A stretch of DNA of 64,000 nucleotides from Rhodocyclaceae bacterium (GCA_013388985.1 JACAEF010000013.1:27711-91710); one strand, 5' to 3'; shown: positions 1 to 12,155, counted from the stretch's first letter. The notes: generated by a model not told the origin, from the sequence alone. Numbers and translations are program-made.

Positions 1-10
1 ACGCGCCGCA

Positions 11-1572
<1,562 letters not shown>

Positions 1573-1576
<4 letters not shown>

Positions 1577-3084
1577 GCCGTGGCCCTCGTCGGCAGCACC
1601 ACGCGCAGGCGGCAGCCGGCGGCATGGTGGGCGTCGATCTCGATCAGGCCGCCGTGGTCGTTCGCGACCTGCTGCGCCATCGCGAGGCCCGTGCCGGCGT
1701 GGTGCGGCTTCGTCGAGAAGAAGGGCTCGAAGACCTTGAGGTGCAGCTCGGGCGGGATGCCGGGGCCGGTGTCCTCGACGAGGATTTCGACGCTCTCGGG
1801 CAGGGCGTGCGTCGCGATCGTCAGTTCGCGCACCTGCCGGCCCTTGGCGTTCATCGCCTCGAGCGCGTTGTCGACGAGCGCCTTGAACAGCGCGCGCAGG
1901 CGGATCGGGTAGCCCCGTACCGTCGGCAGCACGGCCTGCGGCTTCCAGTTGACGGTGACGCCGGCGGCGAGCAGGCGGCCGGTGGCGAGATCGAGCACGT
2001 CGCGCAGCAACTCGTTCGCATTGGCGGCGGTCAGCGTCTCGGTCGTCGGCTCGGGAATCGCGCGGCGCAGGGTGTCGAGCGCCGCCTGCCCGGCGGCGAG
2101 TGCCTCGCTCAATGCCGCCGAAGTCGGATCGTGCCGGCCGCGCCGCTCCGACATGGCGAGCACCGAGGCGAGCACGTTGAGCGGGCCTTCCATCTGGAAG
2201 ATCGCGGCCGAGAGGCTCTCGCGCAGCGCGCTGACGCGGTTCTCCTCGGCCATCGTCGCCTGCAGGGCGGCCATGCGCGCCTTTTCCTGCTGGGCGCGCT
2301 GGCGCGTGATCTCCTTGGCGATCAAGAGCAGGTAGAGGCTGTCCTGACGGCCGAAGAAGGCTTCGGCGCCCTCGTCGACGCTCTTCACCCACGCCCCGGT
2401 GCAGGCGAACCAGCGCGCCGGACGGCCGCCGGGCGGGTCGATGCGGATCTCGCGGTCGGCGAAGGCGAGCGCGCCGTCCTTCGCGGGCCCCAGGCCGTGG
2501 CCGAGGTCGGCGCGCACCGCGTCGAGGATCAGGCTCGCCGGCTCGGCCATGCCGAGATCGCCCATCAGCTTCTTGTATTCGTGGTTGTCGAGCACCACGC
2601 AGTCCTCGCCGTCGATCAGCGCGATGGCGAGCGGCGCGGCGTCGACCACCGACTCGATCAGCGCCTTCTGGTTACTGACCTGGCATTCGAGGCGGTGCAG
2701 CGAGGTGACGTCGCGGTGGATGCCGAGATAGTGGCCGATCCTGCCCTGCGCGTCGAGCACCGGCGTGATGAGCAGGTCGGCGAGGTATTCGGCGCCGTCC
2801 TTGCGGCGGTTCACGAGCCGGCCGCTCCAGGGAATGCCTGCGGAAATCTTCTTCCACATGTCGGCGTAGAGCGCGGTCGGCGTCGCCTTCGCGGAGAGCA
2901 TCGACTGGTTGCGGCCGACCGCCTCGGCGGCCGGAAAGCCCGTGACGCGCTCGAAGGCCGGATTCACGTAGAGGATGTTCGCCTGCGGATCGGTGATCGA
3001 GATCGCGATGTCGGCCTGCGCGACGGCCTCGCGGAACACGGGCGCGAGGACGGCCTCGCCGGCGGGTTGTTTGGCTGTACTCAT
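1573..3084 (-). CDS. nifL: NifL, PAS-containing anti-activator with histidine-kinase-like ATPase domain
   Basis: PAS domain ([19 protein letters not shown]), GHKL-type C-terminus (EDTGPGIP), directly upstream of nifA. Confidence 0.9.
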
Positions 3085-3140
3085 AGCGTGGCTTTCCTAT
3101 CCGTTTCGACATGGCTCTGCACGATCCATGCCACGAAAAG

Positions 3141-3159
3141 TCGGCGCTGGCGGGACGGC
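3141..3159 (+). repeat. Dispersed repeat copy 2, nifL-rnfA intergenic
   Basis: TCGGCGCT-GGCGGG-ACGGC. Confidence 0.92.
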
Positions 3160-3195
3160 ACGCAAACCCCCTGTTTGTCGCGTTTCCGACCTGTC

Positions 3196-3211
3196 TGTCG
3201 CAACTGCGACA
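3196..3211 (+). promoter_or_regulatory. Candidate NifA upstream activator sequence TGTCGCAACTGCGACA (TGT-N10-ACA)
   Basis: Exact match to TGT-N10-ACA, about 95 bp upstream of a sigma-54 promoter motif. Confidence 0.8.
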
Positions 3212-3303
3212 AGGGGCCTACAGCGCGGCCGGGGCCGAAAAAGTCACGCTTCGGTGCGGACTTGCGCTCTCGCGCACCAAGCTGGCGCATGCCAAAAAAC
3301 CGA

Positions 3304-3319
3304 TGGCACGGAACCTGCC
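3304..3319 (+). promoter_or_regulatory. Candidate sigma-54 promoter TGGCACGGAACCTGCC (GG-N10-GC)
   Basis: -24/-12 motif with exact N10 spacing, 28 bp before the rnfA ATG. Confidence 0.82.
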
Positions 3320-3346
3320 TAGAGGACGGCGGAGCGTACGAACCCG

Positions 3347-3928
3347 ATGAGCGAATACCTGATCCTTCTCGTGACGACGGCCCTCGTGAACAACGTGGTG
3401 CTGGCCAAGTTCCTCGGCCTGTGTCCGTTCATGGGCGTGTCGAAGAGCGTGGATAGCGCACTGGGCATGGGGCTCGCGACGACCTTCGTCATCACGCTCG
3501 CCTCGGCGGCGACCTGGATGCTCGAACACTGGCTGCTGGTTCCCCTCGACCTCGGCTTCCTGCGCATCCTCACCTTCATCCTCGTCATCGCCGCAACGGT
3601 GCAGTTCGTCGAGATGGTGGTGAAGAAGACCAGCCCCGAGCTCTACCGGGCACTCGGCATCTATCTCCCGCTCATCACCACCAACTGCGCGGTGCTCGGG
3701 CTGGCGCTCCTCAACGTGATGGAGAAGAGCGGCTTCGTGCACAGCATGGTGGCCGGCTTCGGCTCGGCGCTCGGCTTCACGCTGGTGCTCTTGATCTTCG
3801 CCGGCCTGCGCGAACGGCTGGCGCTCGCGCGCGTGCCCGCGACCTTCGCCGGCGCGCCGATCGGCTTCGTGCTGGCGAGCCTCTTGGCGCTCGCCTTCAT
3901 GGGTTTCTCGGGGCTGAATTTCAAATGA
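3347..3928 (+). CDS. rnfA: Rnf electron transport complex subunit A
   Basis: [33 protein letters not shown]. Confidence 0.95.
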   Translation: MSEYLILLVTTALVNNVVLAKFLGLCPFMGVSKSVDSALGMGLATTFVITLASAATWMLEHWLLVPLDLGFLRILTFILVIAATVQFVEMVVKKTSPELYRALGIYLPLITTNCAVLGLALLNVMEKSGFVHSMVAGFGSALGFTLVLLIFAGLRERLALARVPATFAGAPIGFVLASLLALAFMGFSGLNFK

Positions 3929-4467
3929 TCGCGGCGATCCTCTCCCTCACCGTCCTCGGCATCCTCCTGGGCTTCGGCCTCGGCTTCGCGGCCAGGAAGT
4001 TCGCCGTCGAGGCGGATGCCAACGTCGCCGCCATCGAGGCGCTGATGCCCGGCTCGAACTGCGGGCAGTGCGGCTACCCCGGCTGCCCCGGCGCGGCGGC
4101 CGCCATCGCGAAGGGCGAGGCGCCGCCGACGATCTGCCCGCCCGGCGGCAAGGCGCTCGTCGAGGCGCTCGCGAAACTCTTGGGCATCGGCGTGGATCTG
4201 TCGGCCGTCGCCGACGAGGGGCCGAAGATCGCCGTCGTGCAGGAGGAAATCTGCATCGGCTGCTGCCGCTGCCTCAAGGAATGCCCGACCGATGCCATCG
4301 TCGGCGCCGCCAAGCAGATCCACAGCGTGCTGCGCGAGGCCTGCACCGGCTGCGCCAAGTGCATCGACCGCTGCCCGACTGAGGCGCTCAGGATGGAACC
4401 CGTGCCGGTCACCCTCCAGCACTGGGTCTGGCCCAAACCTCGACAGGATGCGCCGGCATGGGCCTGA
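3925..4467 (+). CDS. rnfB: Rnf complex subunit B, ferredoxin-like
   Basis: [11 protein letters not shown] and two 4Fe-4S motifs ([24 protein letters not shown]). Confidence 0.95.
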   Translation: MIAAILSLTVLGILLGFGLGFAARKFAVEADANVAAIEALMPGSNCGQCGYPGCPGAAAAIAKGEAPPTICPPGGKALVEALAKLLGIGVDLSAVADEGPKIAVVQEEICIGCCRCLKECPTDAIVGAAKQIHSVLREACTGCAKCIDRCPTEALRMEPVPVTLQHWVWPKPRQDAPAWA

Positions 4468-5972
4468 TGGAAAAGTTTCTTGCGCTGATCGAACCGGCGC
4501 ACTGGGGCGTGCATCCGGACGACCGCAAGCGCCCCGCCGCCGACGCGCCCGTGCGCGCGCTGCCGCTGCCCGAACGCCTTTACGTGCCCTTGCAGCAGCA
4601 CATCGGCGCGGCCGCGCGGCCCATCGTGCTTGCGGGGCAGAAGGTGAAGAAGGGGCAACTCATCGCCGAGGCGCAGGGCGCGACCTCCGCCGCGATCCAC
4701 GCGCCGACCTCGGGAATAGTGACCGCCATCGGCGAGGTCACCGCGCCGCATCCCTCGGGGCTGCCCGTCGCCGCGATCGTCGTCGAGGCCGACGGCGAGG
4801 ACGCATGGATCGAGACGGAGTCCGTCGATCCCTTCGCGCTGCCGCCGCAGGAGATCGCGCGGCGCGTCGCCGCCGCCGGCGTGGTGGGCCTGGGCGGCGC
4901 GACCTTCCCCTCGGCGCTCAAGCTCGGTCTCGGCCTCAAGGCGAAGATCCACACGCTGATCGTCAACGGCGGCGAGTGCGAACCCTATCTTTCCTGCGAC
5001 GACCGGCTGATGCGCGACCGCGCGCCGGAAATCGTCGATGGCATCCGTTTGATGCTCGTCGCCACCGGCGCGCAAAAGGCGCTCGTCGGCATCGAGGACA
5101 ACAAGCCCGAGGCGATCGCCGCGATGGCCGCCGCCGCGCGCCCGTTCCGCGAGATCGAGGTGAGGCCGGTGCCGGCGCGTTACCCGATGGGCTCGGAGAA
5201 GCACCTGTTTTCGGAGCTCACCGGCATGGAAGTGCCCGCCGACGGCCGCACCACCGACCTCGGCGCGCTGGTGCACAACGTCGGCACGGCCTTCGCGGTG
5301 CATGAGGCCTTGCGCCACGGCCGGCCGCTCGTCGAGCGCCTCGTCACCGTCAATGGCGGCGCCGTCGCCTTTCCCGGCAACATCCGCGTGCCGGTCGGCG
5401 CGCTCGTCGAGGAGGTGCTCGCCTTCGCCGGCCTCAAGGAAGAGCCCGCGCGGCTGGTGATGGGCGGGCCGATGATGGGCAGCCTGTTGCCGCACGCGCG
5501 CGTACCGGTCGTCAAGGGCACGAGCGGGGTTCTCGCGCTGACGGCGAACGAGGCCGCCGCCCACGCCCCCGGCCCCTGCATCCGCTGTTCCTCATGCGTG
5601 CGCGCCTGCCCGGTCGGGCTCCTGCCGCTCGAGATGTCGGCACGCATCGCCGCCGGGGCGCTTTCCGCCGCCGTCGATCTCGGCCTCAAGGACTGCATCG
5701 CCTGCGGCTGCTGCGCCTATGTCTGCCCGTCGCGCATTCCACTGGTGCAGTATTTCAACCACGCCAAGGGCGAACTCGCCGCGCAAAGCCGCGCGCAATT
5801 GAGGAACGAGGCCGCCAAGCGGCTTGCCGCGGCGCGCGCCGAACGCCTCGAACGCGAGGCGAAGGAAAAGGCCGAGGCTGCCCTCCGCCGCAAGGCCGAA
5901 CGCATGGCGCAAAAAGCCGCCGAGGCCGCCGCCGCGGCCGGCAAGACGCCGGAAAGCGAGGCGACGGCATGA
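4458..5972 (+). CDS. rnfC: Rnf complex subunit C
   Basis: GGATFPSALKL, NGGECEPYLSCDD, two 4Fe-4S motifs. Confidence 0.95.
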   Translation: MGLMEKFLALIEPAHWGVHPDDRKRPAADAPVRALPLPERLYVPLQQHIGAAARPIVLAGQKVKKGQLIAEAQGATSAAIHAPTSGIVTAIGEVTAPHPSGLPVAAIVVEADGEDAWIETESVDPFALPPQEIARRVAAAGVVGLGGATFPSALKLGLGLKAKIHTLIVNGGECEPYLSCDDRLMRDRAPEIVDGIRLMLVATGAQKALVGIEDNKPEAIAAMAAAARPFREIEVRPVPARYPMGSEKHLFSELTGMEVPADGRTTDLGALVHNVGTAFAVHEALRHGRPLVERLVTVNGGAVAFPGNIRVPVGALVEEVLAFAGLKEEPARLVMGGPMMGSLLPHARVPVVKGTSGVLALTANEAAAHAPGPCIRCSSCVRACPVGLLPLEMSARIAAGALSAAVDLGLKDCIACGCCAYVCPSRIPLVQYFNHAKGELAAQSRAQLRNEAAKRLAAARAERLEREAKEKAEAALRRKAERMAQKAAEAAAAAGKTPESEATA

Positions 5973-7033
5973 GCGCGCAAATCCTGACCGCCGCGCCGCT
6001 CGCGTCGCCACACGCCCACGCGGGCGGCGGCGTCTCGCTCGTCATGGCCAAGGTCATGCTCGCGCTCGCCCCGGCGACGCTCTACGGCTTCTGGCTCTAC
6101 GGCTGGCCGGCCGTGCATCTGTGGTGGATCACCGTGCTCGCCGCGCTGTTCGGCGAGGCCTTCTGCCTGCGGCTCATGCGCAGGCCCGCCCTGCCGGCGC
6201 TGAAGGACGGCTCGGCGGCGCTCACCGGCTGGCTGCTCGCGCTCTCCTTGCCGCCCTGGGCCCCCGCCTGGCTCGGCGCGCTCGGCGGCCTATTCGCCAC
6301 CGTCGTCGCCAAGCAGATGTTCGGCGGCCTCGGCCAGAATCTCTTCAACCCGGCGATGGTGGCGCGCGTCGCGCTTTTGATCTCCTTCCCGGTCGCCATG
6401 ACGCAATGGGTCGCGCCGCTGCCGCTCGGTTCGACGGGCGCGCCGGATTTCGTGCAGGGCCTGCGCATCGTTTTGAACGGCATCCCGAACCTCGACGCGG
6501 TTGCCAGTGCCTCGCTGCTGGGCTTCGCCAAGACCGAACTCTCGCGGGGCATCGACCTGCTGCACACGACCGTCCCCGCGCTCTCCTTCGTCGGCGAGCG
6601 CGCCGGCAGCCTGGGCGAGACCTCGGCGCTCTTGATCGCCGCGGGCGGCCTCGCGCTCGTCTGGCTGCGCGTCATCTCCTGGCACATTCCCGTCGCCATG
6701 CTCGCCGGCCTCGCCATTCCGGCGCTCGTTGCCCACGCCGCCGACCCGGCGCGCTACCTCGCGGCGCCAACGCATCTCCTGTCGGGCGCGGCGATGCTCG
6801 GCGCCTTCTTCATCGCCACCGACTACGTCACCTCGCCCAACACGCGCCTCGGCCAGCTGATCTTCGGCGCGGGCTGCGGCTTCCTGACCTGGGTGATCCG
6901 CACCTATGGCGGCTATCCCGAAGGCGTCGCCTTCGCGGTGCTGCTGATGAACGCGGCCACGCCCGCCATCGACCGCCTCGTCCGCCCGCGCATCTACGGC
7001 CGCGACCGGCGCGGCAAGCCGCTGGAGACGTGA
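5969..7033 (+). CDS. rnfD: Rnf complex subunit D
   Basis: Polytopic membrane protein with NLFNPAMVA and DYVTSPNT; ATG overlaps the rnfC stop. Confidence 0.93.
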   Translation: MSAQILTAAPLASPHAHAGGGVSLVMAKVMLALAPATLYGFWLYGWPAVHLWWITVLAALFGEAFCLRLMRRPALPALKDGSAALTGWLLALSLPPWAPAWLGALGGLFATVVAKQMFGGLGQNLFNPAMVARVALLISFPVAMTQWVAPLPLGSTGAPDFVQGLRIVLNGIPNLDAVASASLLGFAKTELSRGIDLLHTTVPALSFVGERAGSLGETSALLIAAGGLALVWLRVISWHIPVAMLAGLAIPALVAHAADPARYLAAPTHLLSGAAMLGAFFIATDYVTSPNTRLGQLIFGAGCGFLTWVIRTYGGYPEGVAFAVLLMNAATPAIDRLVRPRIYGRDRRGKPLET

Positions 7034-7035
7034 GC

Positions 7036-7674
7036 ATGGATCTCGCCCTCCTGCGCGACAAGCTTGCCTATCAGGGCCTCTCGCTCGGCGCGGTGGCCAT
7101 GCTGTGCGCCGCCGCGCTCGTCGTCGGCAACCGCCTGACGCGCGAAGGCATCGCCAAGGCCGAGGCCGCCGACCTCGCCGCTTCGCTGGCCCAGGTGCTG
7201 CCCGCCGGCAGCAGCGACAACGACCTGTTGAACGATACGGTGAAAGTCGGCGCTGGCAAGACGGCATCCGGAGCCGACGCCGGCGGGACGGCGCCCGCGG
7301 TCACCGTGTATCGCGCCCGCAAGGAAGGCAAGGTCACCGGCGCGGTATTCCGCATGGCGGCGCGCGGCTACGCGGGCGACATCGTCGTGCTGATGGGCGT
7401 CGATACGCAGGGGCGGCTCCTCGGCGCGCGCGTCGTCAAGCATGCCGAGACGCCGGGGCTCGGCGACAAGATCGAGCCCGCCAAGTCGAAGTGGATTCTC
7501 GATTTCGACGGCAAGTCGCTCAACGACCCGCCCGCCGAGAAATGGGCGGTGAAGAAGGATGGCGGCGTCTTCGACCAGTTCGCCGGCGCGACGATCACGC
7601 CGCGCGCGGTCGTCAAGGCCGTCAAGAGCGGCCTCGAATTCTTCGCCGCGCACCGCGAGGAGATCCTGCAATGA
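7036..7674 (+). CDS. rnfG: Rnf complex subunit G, FMN-binding
   Basis: FMN-binding region FDQFAGATITPRAVVKAV; carries an in-frame repeat. Confidence 0.92.
   Translation: MDLALLRDKLAYQGLSLGAVAMLCAAALVVGNRLTREGIAKAEAADLAASLAQVLPAGSSDNDLLNDTVKVGAGKTASGADAGGTAPAVTVYRARKEGKVTGAVFRMAARGYAGDIVVLMGVDTQGRLLGARVVKHAETPGLGDKIEPAKSKWILDFDGKSLNDPPAEKWAVKKDGGVFDQFAGATITPRAVVKAVKSGLEFFAAHREEILQ
7247..7265 (+). repeat. Dispersed repeat copy 3, in frame in rnfG; degenerate second copy at 7273-7292
   Basis: TCGGCGCT-GGCAAG-ACGGC, then GCCGACGCCGGCGGGACGGC. Confidence 0.88.
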
Positions 7675-8345
7675 GCATCCGCCGGCATGTCAAGGAAGGT
7701 CTGTGGCATAACAACGTCGTCTTCAGTCAGCTGCTGGCGCTGTGCCCGACGCTGGCCGTCACCACCAGCGGCACCAACGGCCTCGGCATGGGGCTGGCCA
7801 CCACCGCCGTGCTCCTCGTCTCGAACATCCTCGTCTCCCTGATCCGCAACTTCGTCAGCCGCGAGGTGCGCATCCCCGTCTTCGTCGTCGTCATCGCCAC
7901 GCTGGTGACGCTCGTCGACCTCTCGCTCAACGCCTGGCTGCACGATCTCTACAAGGTGCTCGGCCTGTTCATCGCGCTGATCGTCGTGAATTGCGCGATC
8001 CTCGGCCGCGCCGAAGCCTTCGCCTCGAAAGCGCCGGTGCGCGAGGCCGCCCTCGACGGCCTGTTCATGGGCCTCGGCTTCACCCTCGCGCTCACCGTCA
8101 TCGGCCTCGTGCGCGAACTCCTGGGCAGCGGCACGCTGTTCGCGCAGGCGAGCCTCTTGCTCGGCCCGAGCTTCGCCTTCCTCGAAACGACGGTGGTCAA
8201 GGACTTCAACGGCGCGCTGATGATGATCCTGCCGCCCGGCGGATTCCTCGCGCTGGGCGTTCTGCTCGCCGCCAAGCGCGTGCTCGACGCGCGTCTCGCG
8301 GCGCGCCGTCCCGCCGGCGCCGACCTGGCCGCGGAGGCCGCGTAA
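7671..8345 (+). CDS. rnfE: Rnf complex subunit E
   Basis: NNVVFSQLLALCPTLAVTTSGTNGLGMG. Confidence 0.95.
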   Translation: MSIRRHVKEGLWHNNVVFSQLLALCPTLAVTTSGTNGLGMGLATTAVLLVSNILVSLIRNFVSREVRIPVFVVVIATLVTLVDLSLNAWLHDLYKVLGLFIALIVVNCAILGRAEAFASKAPVREAALDGLFMGLGFTLALTVIGLVRELLGSGTLFAQASLLLGPSFAFLETTVVKDFNGALMMILPPGGFLALGVLLAAKRVLDARLAARRPAGADLAAEAA

Positions 8346-8621
8346 ATGCAGATCGGCGTCGCCTACGCCGAGCCGGGCAACCAGATCTGGCTCACCCTCG
8401 AGGTGCCCGAGGAAACCACGGTGCGCGAGGCCATCGAGCGCTCGGGCATCCTCCGGCAGTTCCCGCACATCGATCTCGCGACGCAGAAGGTCGGCATCTT
8501 CGGCAGGCTCGTCAAGCTCGAGACTCCCTTGCGCGCCGGCGACCGCGTCGAAATCTACCGCGCGATCATTTGCGACCCGCAGACCGTGCCGCGCAAGGAC
8601 GGCGCCAGCGAGGCCGATTAG
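8346..8621 (+). CDS. rnfH: RnfH family protein
   Basis: Small ubiquitin-like protein directly after rnfE. Confidence 0.85.
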   Translation: MQIGVAYAEPGNQIWLTLEVPEETTVREAIERSGILRQFPHIDLATQKVGIFGRLVKLETPLRAGDRVEIYRAIICDPQTVPRKDGASEAD

Positions 8622-8803
8622 CCAAGCGCGCCGCTCGAGCGTCTCTCAGTCGGACGGTGGCGCAGCGATACGGCTCATCGTCATGTTGGCCACCCAGCGG
8701 CATCAGGGTCACACCCAACCACTTATATATAGAAGGTGCTTGACCGCATTGGCACATGGCAGCGGCCACACGGTAAGCACGGCTGGCGTATGATCACATT
8801 CTT

Positions 8804-9577
8804 ATGAGTACGAATTTTCCGAGACCGTTTGAGGCCTTGGGTTGCGATTAGTGTCGCAAGGCTGGCCCCTTGGGATTCGAGTTCACGATGGCGTTCCAGC
8901 CCATCATGGACATTGAGACTGGCCAGCCCTTCGCTTATGAAGCTCTGGTGCGCGGTCTCAATGGAGAGGGGGCTGGAGCGATCCTGGCCCAGGTCAATGA
9001 CAGCAACCGCTACCGTTTCGATCAGTCATGCCGGGTTAAAGCCATCGAACTGGCTGCACAATTGGGCTTGCACCGCATACCCGATTGCCACTTGAGCATC
9101 AATTTTCTGCCGAACGCGATCTATCGGCCGGAAACATGCATCCGATCGACGCTCGAAGCCTGCGACCGCTTCGGTTTTCCCAAAGAACGCCTGATGTTCG
9201 AGGTTGCCGAAGGCGAGCGCGTCGATAGTTTCAGCCACCTGATCAATATCTTTTCTTTCTATCGTCGCAGTGGTTTCTTCACGGCCATCGATGATTTCGG
9301 TGCAGGCTATTCCGGCCTCAATTTGCTGGCCGAATTCCAGCCGCATGTCATCAAGATCGACATGGAGCTGGTGCGCGGTATCGATCAGAGCCAGCCGCGT
9401 GTTGCCATTGTCGCAGCAATCGTGCAAATGGCTGTACAGTTGGGGATTACCGTCGTAGCCGAGGGGATCGAGAATGCGGCCGAGCGCGATGCCCTGCACA
9501 GGCTGGGTATCCGCTACCAGCAAGGTTACTTTTTCGCTCGTCCTGTGGTCGGTGCCTTGCCTCTGAACAAGCTCTGA
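8804..9577 (+). pseudogene. EAL-domain c-di-GMP phosphodiesterase-like gene with an in-frame TAG at 8849-8851; the longest open part is 8870-9577
   Basis: Reads MSTNFPRPFEALGCD*CRKAGPLGFEFTMAFQPIMD; downstream EALVRG, DDFGAGYSGL and AEGIE are intact. Confidence 0.7.
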
Positions 9578-12084
9578 AATGCTCCCACGCCGATGATCCC
9601 GAGCGCGGCGGCCAAGGCCAGGTCATCGCCCGGCAGCGGAGCAAAGCGGAAAACCGAAGCCAGAGCCGGCACATAAACGACAAGCATCAGCAGCACGAGC
9701 GTCACGCCGGCGACCATCCAGAGCATCGGATTCGGCAGGCGCAGCGCATCGAAGAATGAGTCACCGCGCACACGGTTGGCGATGATCAACGCCAGGTTGG
9801 CGATCACCAGTGTCACGAAGACGAAGGCGCGCGCTTCTTCTTCGCCGAGCCGGCCAAAGGCCGATGCGCTCGCGCCCAGCACGACGGTCAATACCACGAT
9901 ACCCTGAAGGCAAGCCCGCCCCAGCGTGGCGCCGCCAAAGAGTGGTTGCCGTGTGTCGCGCGGCGGGCGTCGCATCACATCGGCTTCCGCGGCTTCGTTC
10001 TCGAAGACCAGCGAACAGGCCGGATCGATGATCAGCTCGAGGAAAGCGATGTGCATCGGAAACAGCACGGCCGGCCAGCCGAACAGCACCGGCAGCAGCG
10101 CGATGCCGGCTATCGGGATATGCACCGCCAGGATGTAGGACATCGATTTCTGCAAGTTGTCGAAGATGCGTCGTCCGAGGCGGATGGCACGTACGATCGA
10201 AGCGAAATTGTCGTCGAGCAACACCAGTGCTGCCGCCTCACGAGCGACGTCGGTGCCGCGCCCCCCCATGGCGATGCCGACGTGCGCGGCCTTGAGCGCG
10301 GGCGCATCGTTGACGCCATCCCCCGTCATGGCGACGATCTCGCCGTTGGCCTTCAGGGCCTGGACGATGGCGAGTTTTTGTTCCGGCGCGATGCGGGCAC
10401 AGACACACGTCGCCCGCAGCCGGGCCCGAAGCTCTTCCTCGCTGAGCGTCGCGAGCTCATCGCCGGAAAGAATGTCTTCGACGGGCAGGCCCGCTACACG
10501 GGCGATGGCGCGCGCGGTGGCGGGGTAGTCACCGGTGATCATCACCACACGGATGCCTGCTTCGCGGCATTCCTGCATCGCTTTCGGGATCTCGGCGCGC
10601 AGTGGGTCGGAAAGCCCCGTCAGGCCAATGAACTCGAACGGAAAATCGTGCTCGATGGCCGGCAGCGCATTGCCGGAAAAGCGCGCTCGCGCCACTGCCA
10701 GCACGCGCAGGCCGAGCGCGGCGAGCTCATTCACTGCCGCCGCGATGCATGCCTGCGCCGCGGTACCGAGATGGCAAAGATCGATGACGGCTTCGGGTGC
10801 GCCCTTGACGGCGACCACATACTCGCTGCCGTGTTTCGCCTGCCAGACATGGGCCATCGTGCGTAGGCGGGGGTTTAGGCCATAGTCGTGCACCAGCGTC
10901 CAATCACGATGCAGATGCTCGGTGTGCGCCAGAAAGCGCTCGCCGAGACGATGGAAGGCCTGGTCCATCGGATCGAAAGGATCGGTCTCGCTGGCCAGGA
11001 TGGCATGCTCGACCAGGCTGTGAAAGACTTCCGGCAATGCCCCGGATTCATGTTCCACCACAAAATCCTCGCCGGCGGCCCACAAATGCGTCACCGTCAT
11101 GCGGTTCTCGGTGAGCGTGCCGGTCTTGTCCGTGCACAGCACCGAGGTGGCGCCCAACGTTTCGATGGCCGCGATGCGCCGCGTCAGCACGTTTTCCCTG
11201 GCCAGCCGCCATGCGCCAAGCGCCGGAAACACGGTGAGCACCACCGGATATTCTTCCGGCAGCATGGCCATCGCCAGCGCGATGCCGGCCAGCAGCGCCG
11301 CCAGCCAGTCCCCGCGCAGGAAGCCGTGCGCGACGACCAGCAGCGCACTCATGCCCAGCGCCAGCAGCGCCAGGTTGCGGATGAGCCGCGCCGTCTGTTT
11401 TTGCAAGGGCGAACGCTCCACCGAGAGCGTGCCCAGTGCCGCGCCGATGCGGCCGATCTCGGTGCGTGGCCCCGTGGCGGTTATGCGGGCGATGCCGTGT
11501 CCCGCCACCACCAGGGTGCCCGAGAAGACGAAAGGTGTGCCTTCACCGCCGGGCCGGGCCGGTGGCAATGATTCAGCGACCGCAAAGTGTTTGGAGACCG
11601 GCACGGCCTCACCGGTGAGCAGCGATTCATCGACCACCAGATCGCTGCCCTCGATGAGCACGCCGTCGGCCGGTACGCGGTCGCCTTCGGCCAGAACGAC
11701 GTGGTCGCCGCGCACCACCTCGCCGCCGGGTATGCGCACACGCTGGCCATCGCGGATGACCAGCGCGCGCGGGCTGGTGAGATCGCGCAAGGCTTCGATG
11801 GCGCGCTCGGTCTTGCCCTCCTGGTAGAGCGTGAGACCGAGCGTCACCAGCACGAAGCCGAACAGCACGGCTCCTTCTCGTAATTCACCGAAAACGAGAT
11901 AGAGCGTGCCGGCCGCGACGAGCAGCAGGAACATCGGCTCGCGTGCGGTTTCCCGGACGATATCGAGCCATGTGCGGCCCCGCCCGCCGGGCAGCGTGTT
12001 CGGGCCTTCGCTGGCGAGAAGGCGGGCGGCTTCCTCGCTGCTCAGCGCGGTTTCGGGATGGGCGCGCGCTTGCGGGAAAACCAC
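9526..12084 (-). CDS. P-type cation-transporting ATPase
   Basis: DKTGTLTENRMTV, MTGDGVNDAPALKAA, PEEYP membrane motif; 3' end overlaps the EAL gene by 52 bp. Confidence 0.92.
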   Translation of the reverse strand: MVFPQARAHPETALSSEEAARLLASEGPNTLPGGRGRTWLDIVRETAREPMFLLLVAAGTLYLVFGELREGAVLFGFVLVTLGLTLYQEGKTERAIEALRDLTSPRALVIRDGQRVRIPGGEVVRGDHVVLAEGDRVPADGVLIEGSDLVVDESLLTGEAVPVSKHFAVAESLPPARPGGEGTPFVFSGTLVVAGHGIARITATGPRTEIGRIGAALGTLSVERSPLQKQTARLIRNLALLALGMSALLVVAHGFLRGDWLAALLAGIALAMAMLPEEYPVVLTVFPALGAWRLARENVLTRRIAAIETLGATSVLCTDKTGTLTENRMTVTHLWAAGEDFVVEHESGALPEVFHSLVEHAILASETDPFDPMDQAFHRLGERFLAHTEHLHRDWTLVHDYGLNPRLRTMAHVWQAKHGSEYVVAVKGAPEAVIDLCHLGTAAQACIAAAVNELAALGLRVLAVARARFSGNALPAIEHDFPFEFIGLTGLSDPLRAEIPKAMQECREAGIRVVMITGDYPATARAIARVAGLPVEDILSGDELATLSEEELRARLRATCVCARIAPEQKLAIVQALKANGEIVAMTGDGVNDAPALKAAHVGIAMGGRGTDVAREAAALVLLDDNFASIVRAIRLGRRIFDNLQKSMSYILAVHIPIAGIALLPVLFGWPAVLFPMHIAFLELIIDPACSLVFENEAAEADVMRRPPRDTRQPLFGGATLGRACLQGIVVLTVVLGASASAFGRLGEEEARAFVFVTLVIANLALIIANRVRGDSFFDALRLPNPMLWMVAGVTLVLLMLVVYVPALASVFRFAPLPGDDLALAAALGIIGVGAFQSLFRGKAPTTGRAKK

Positions 12085-12155
12085 CCCCGTCCCCTTTTCG
12101 CTGGATGCAGCATCAGCGATGACCGATTGTGGACGATGCGGTCATCACGCGAAAA

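Noticed and set aside
8622-8800. Possible small gene between rnfH and the EAL gene
   Set aside because: Only short frames without recognisable features or a good start; left unannotated.
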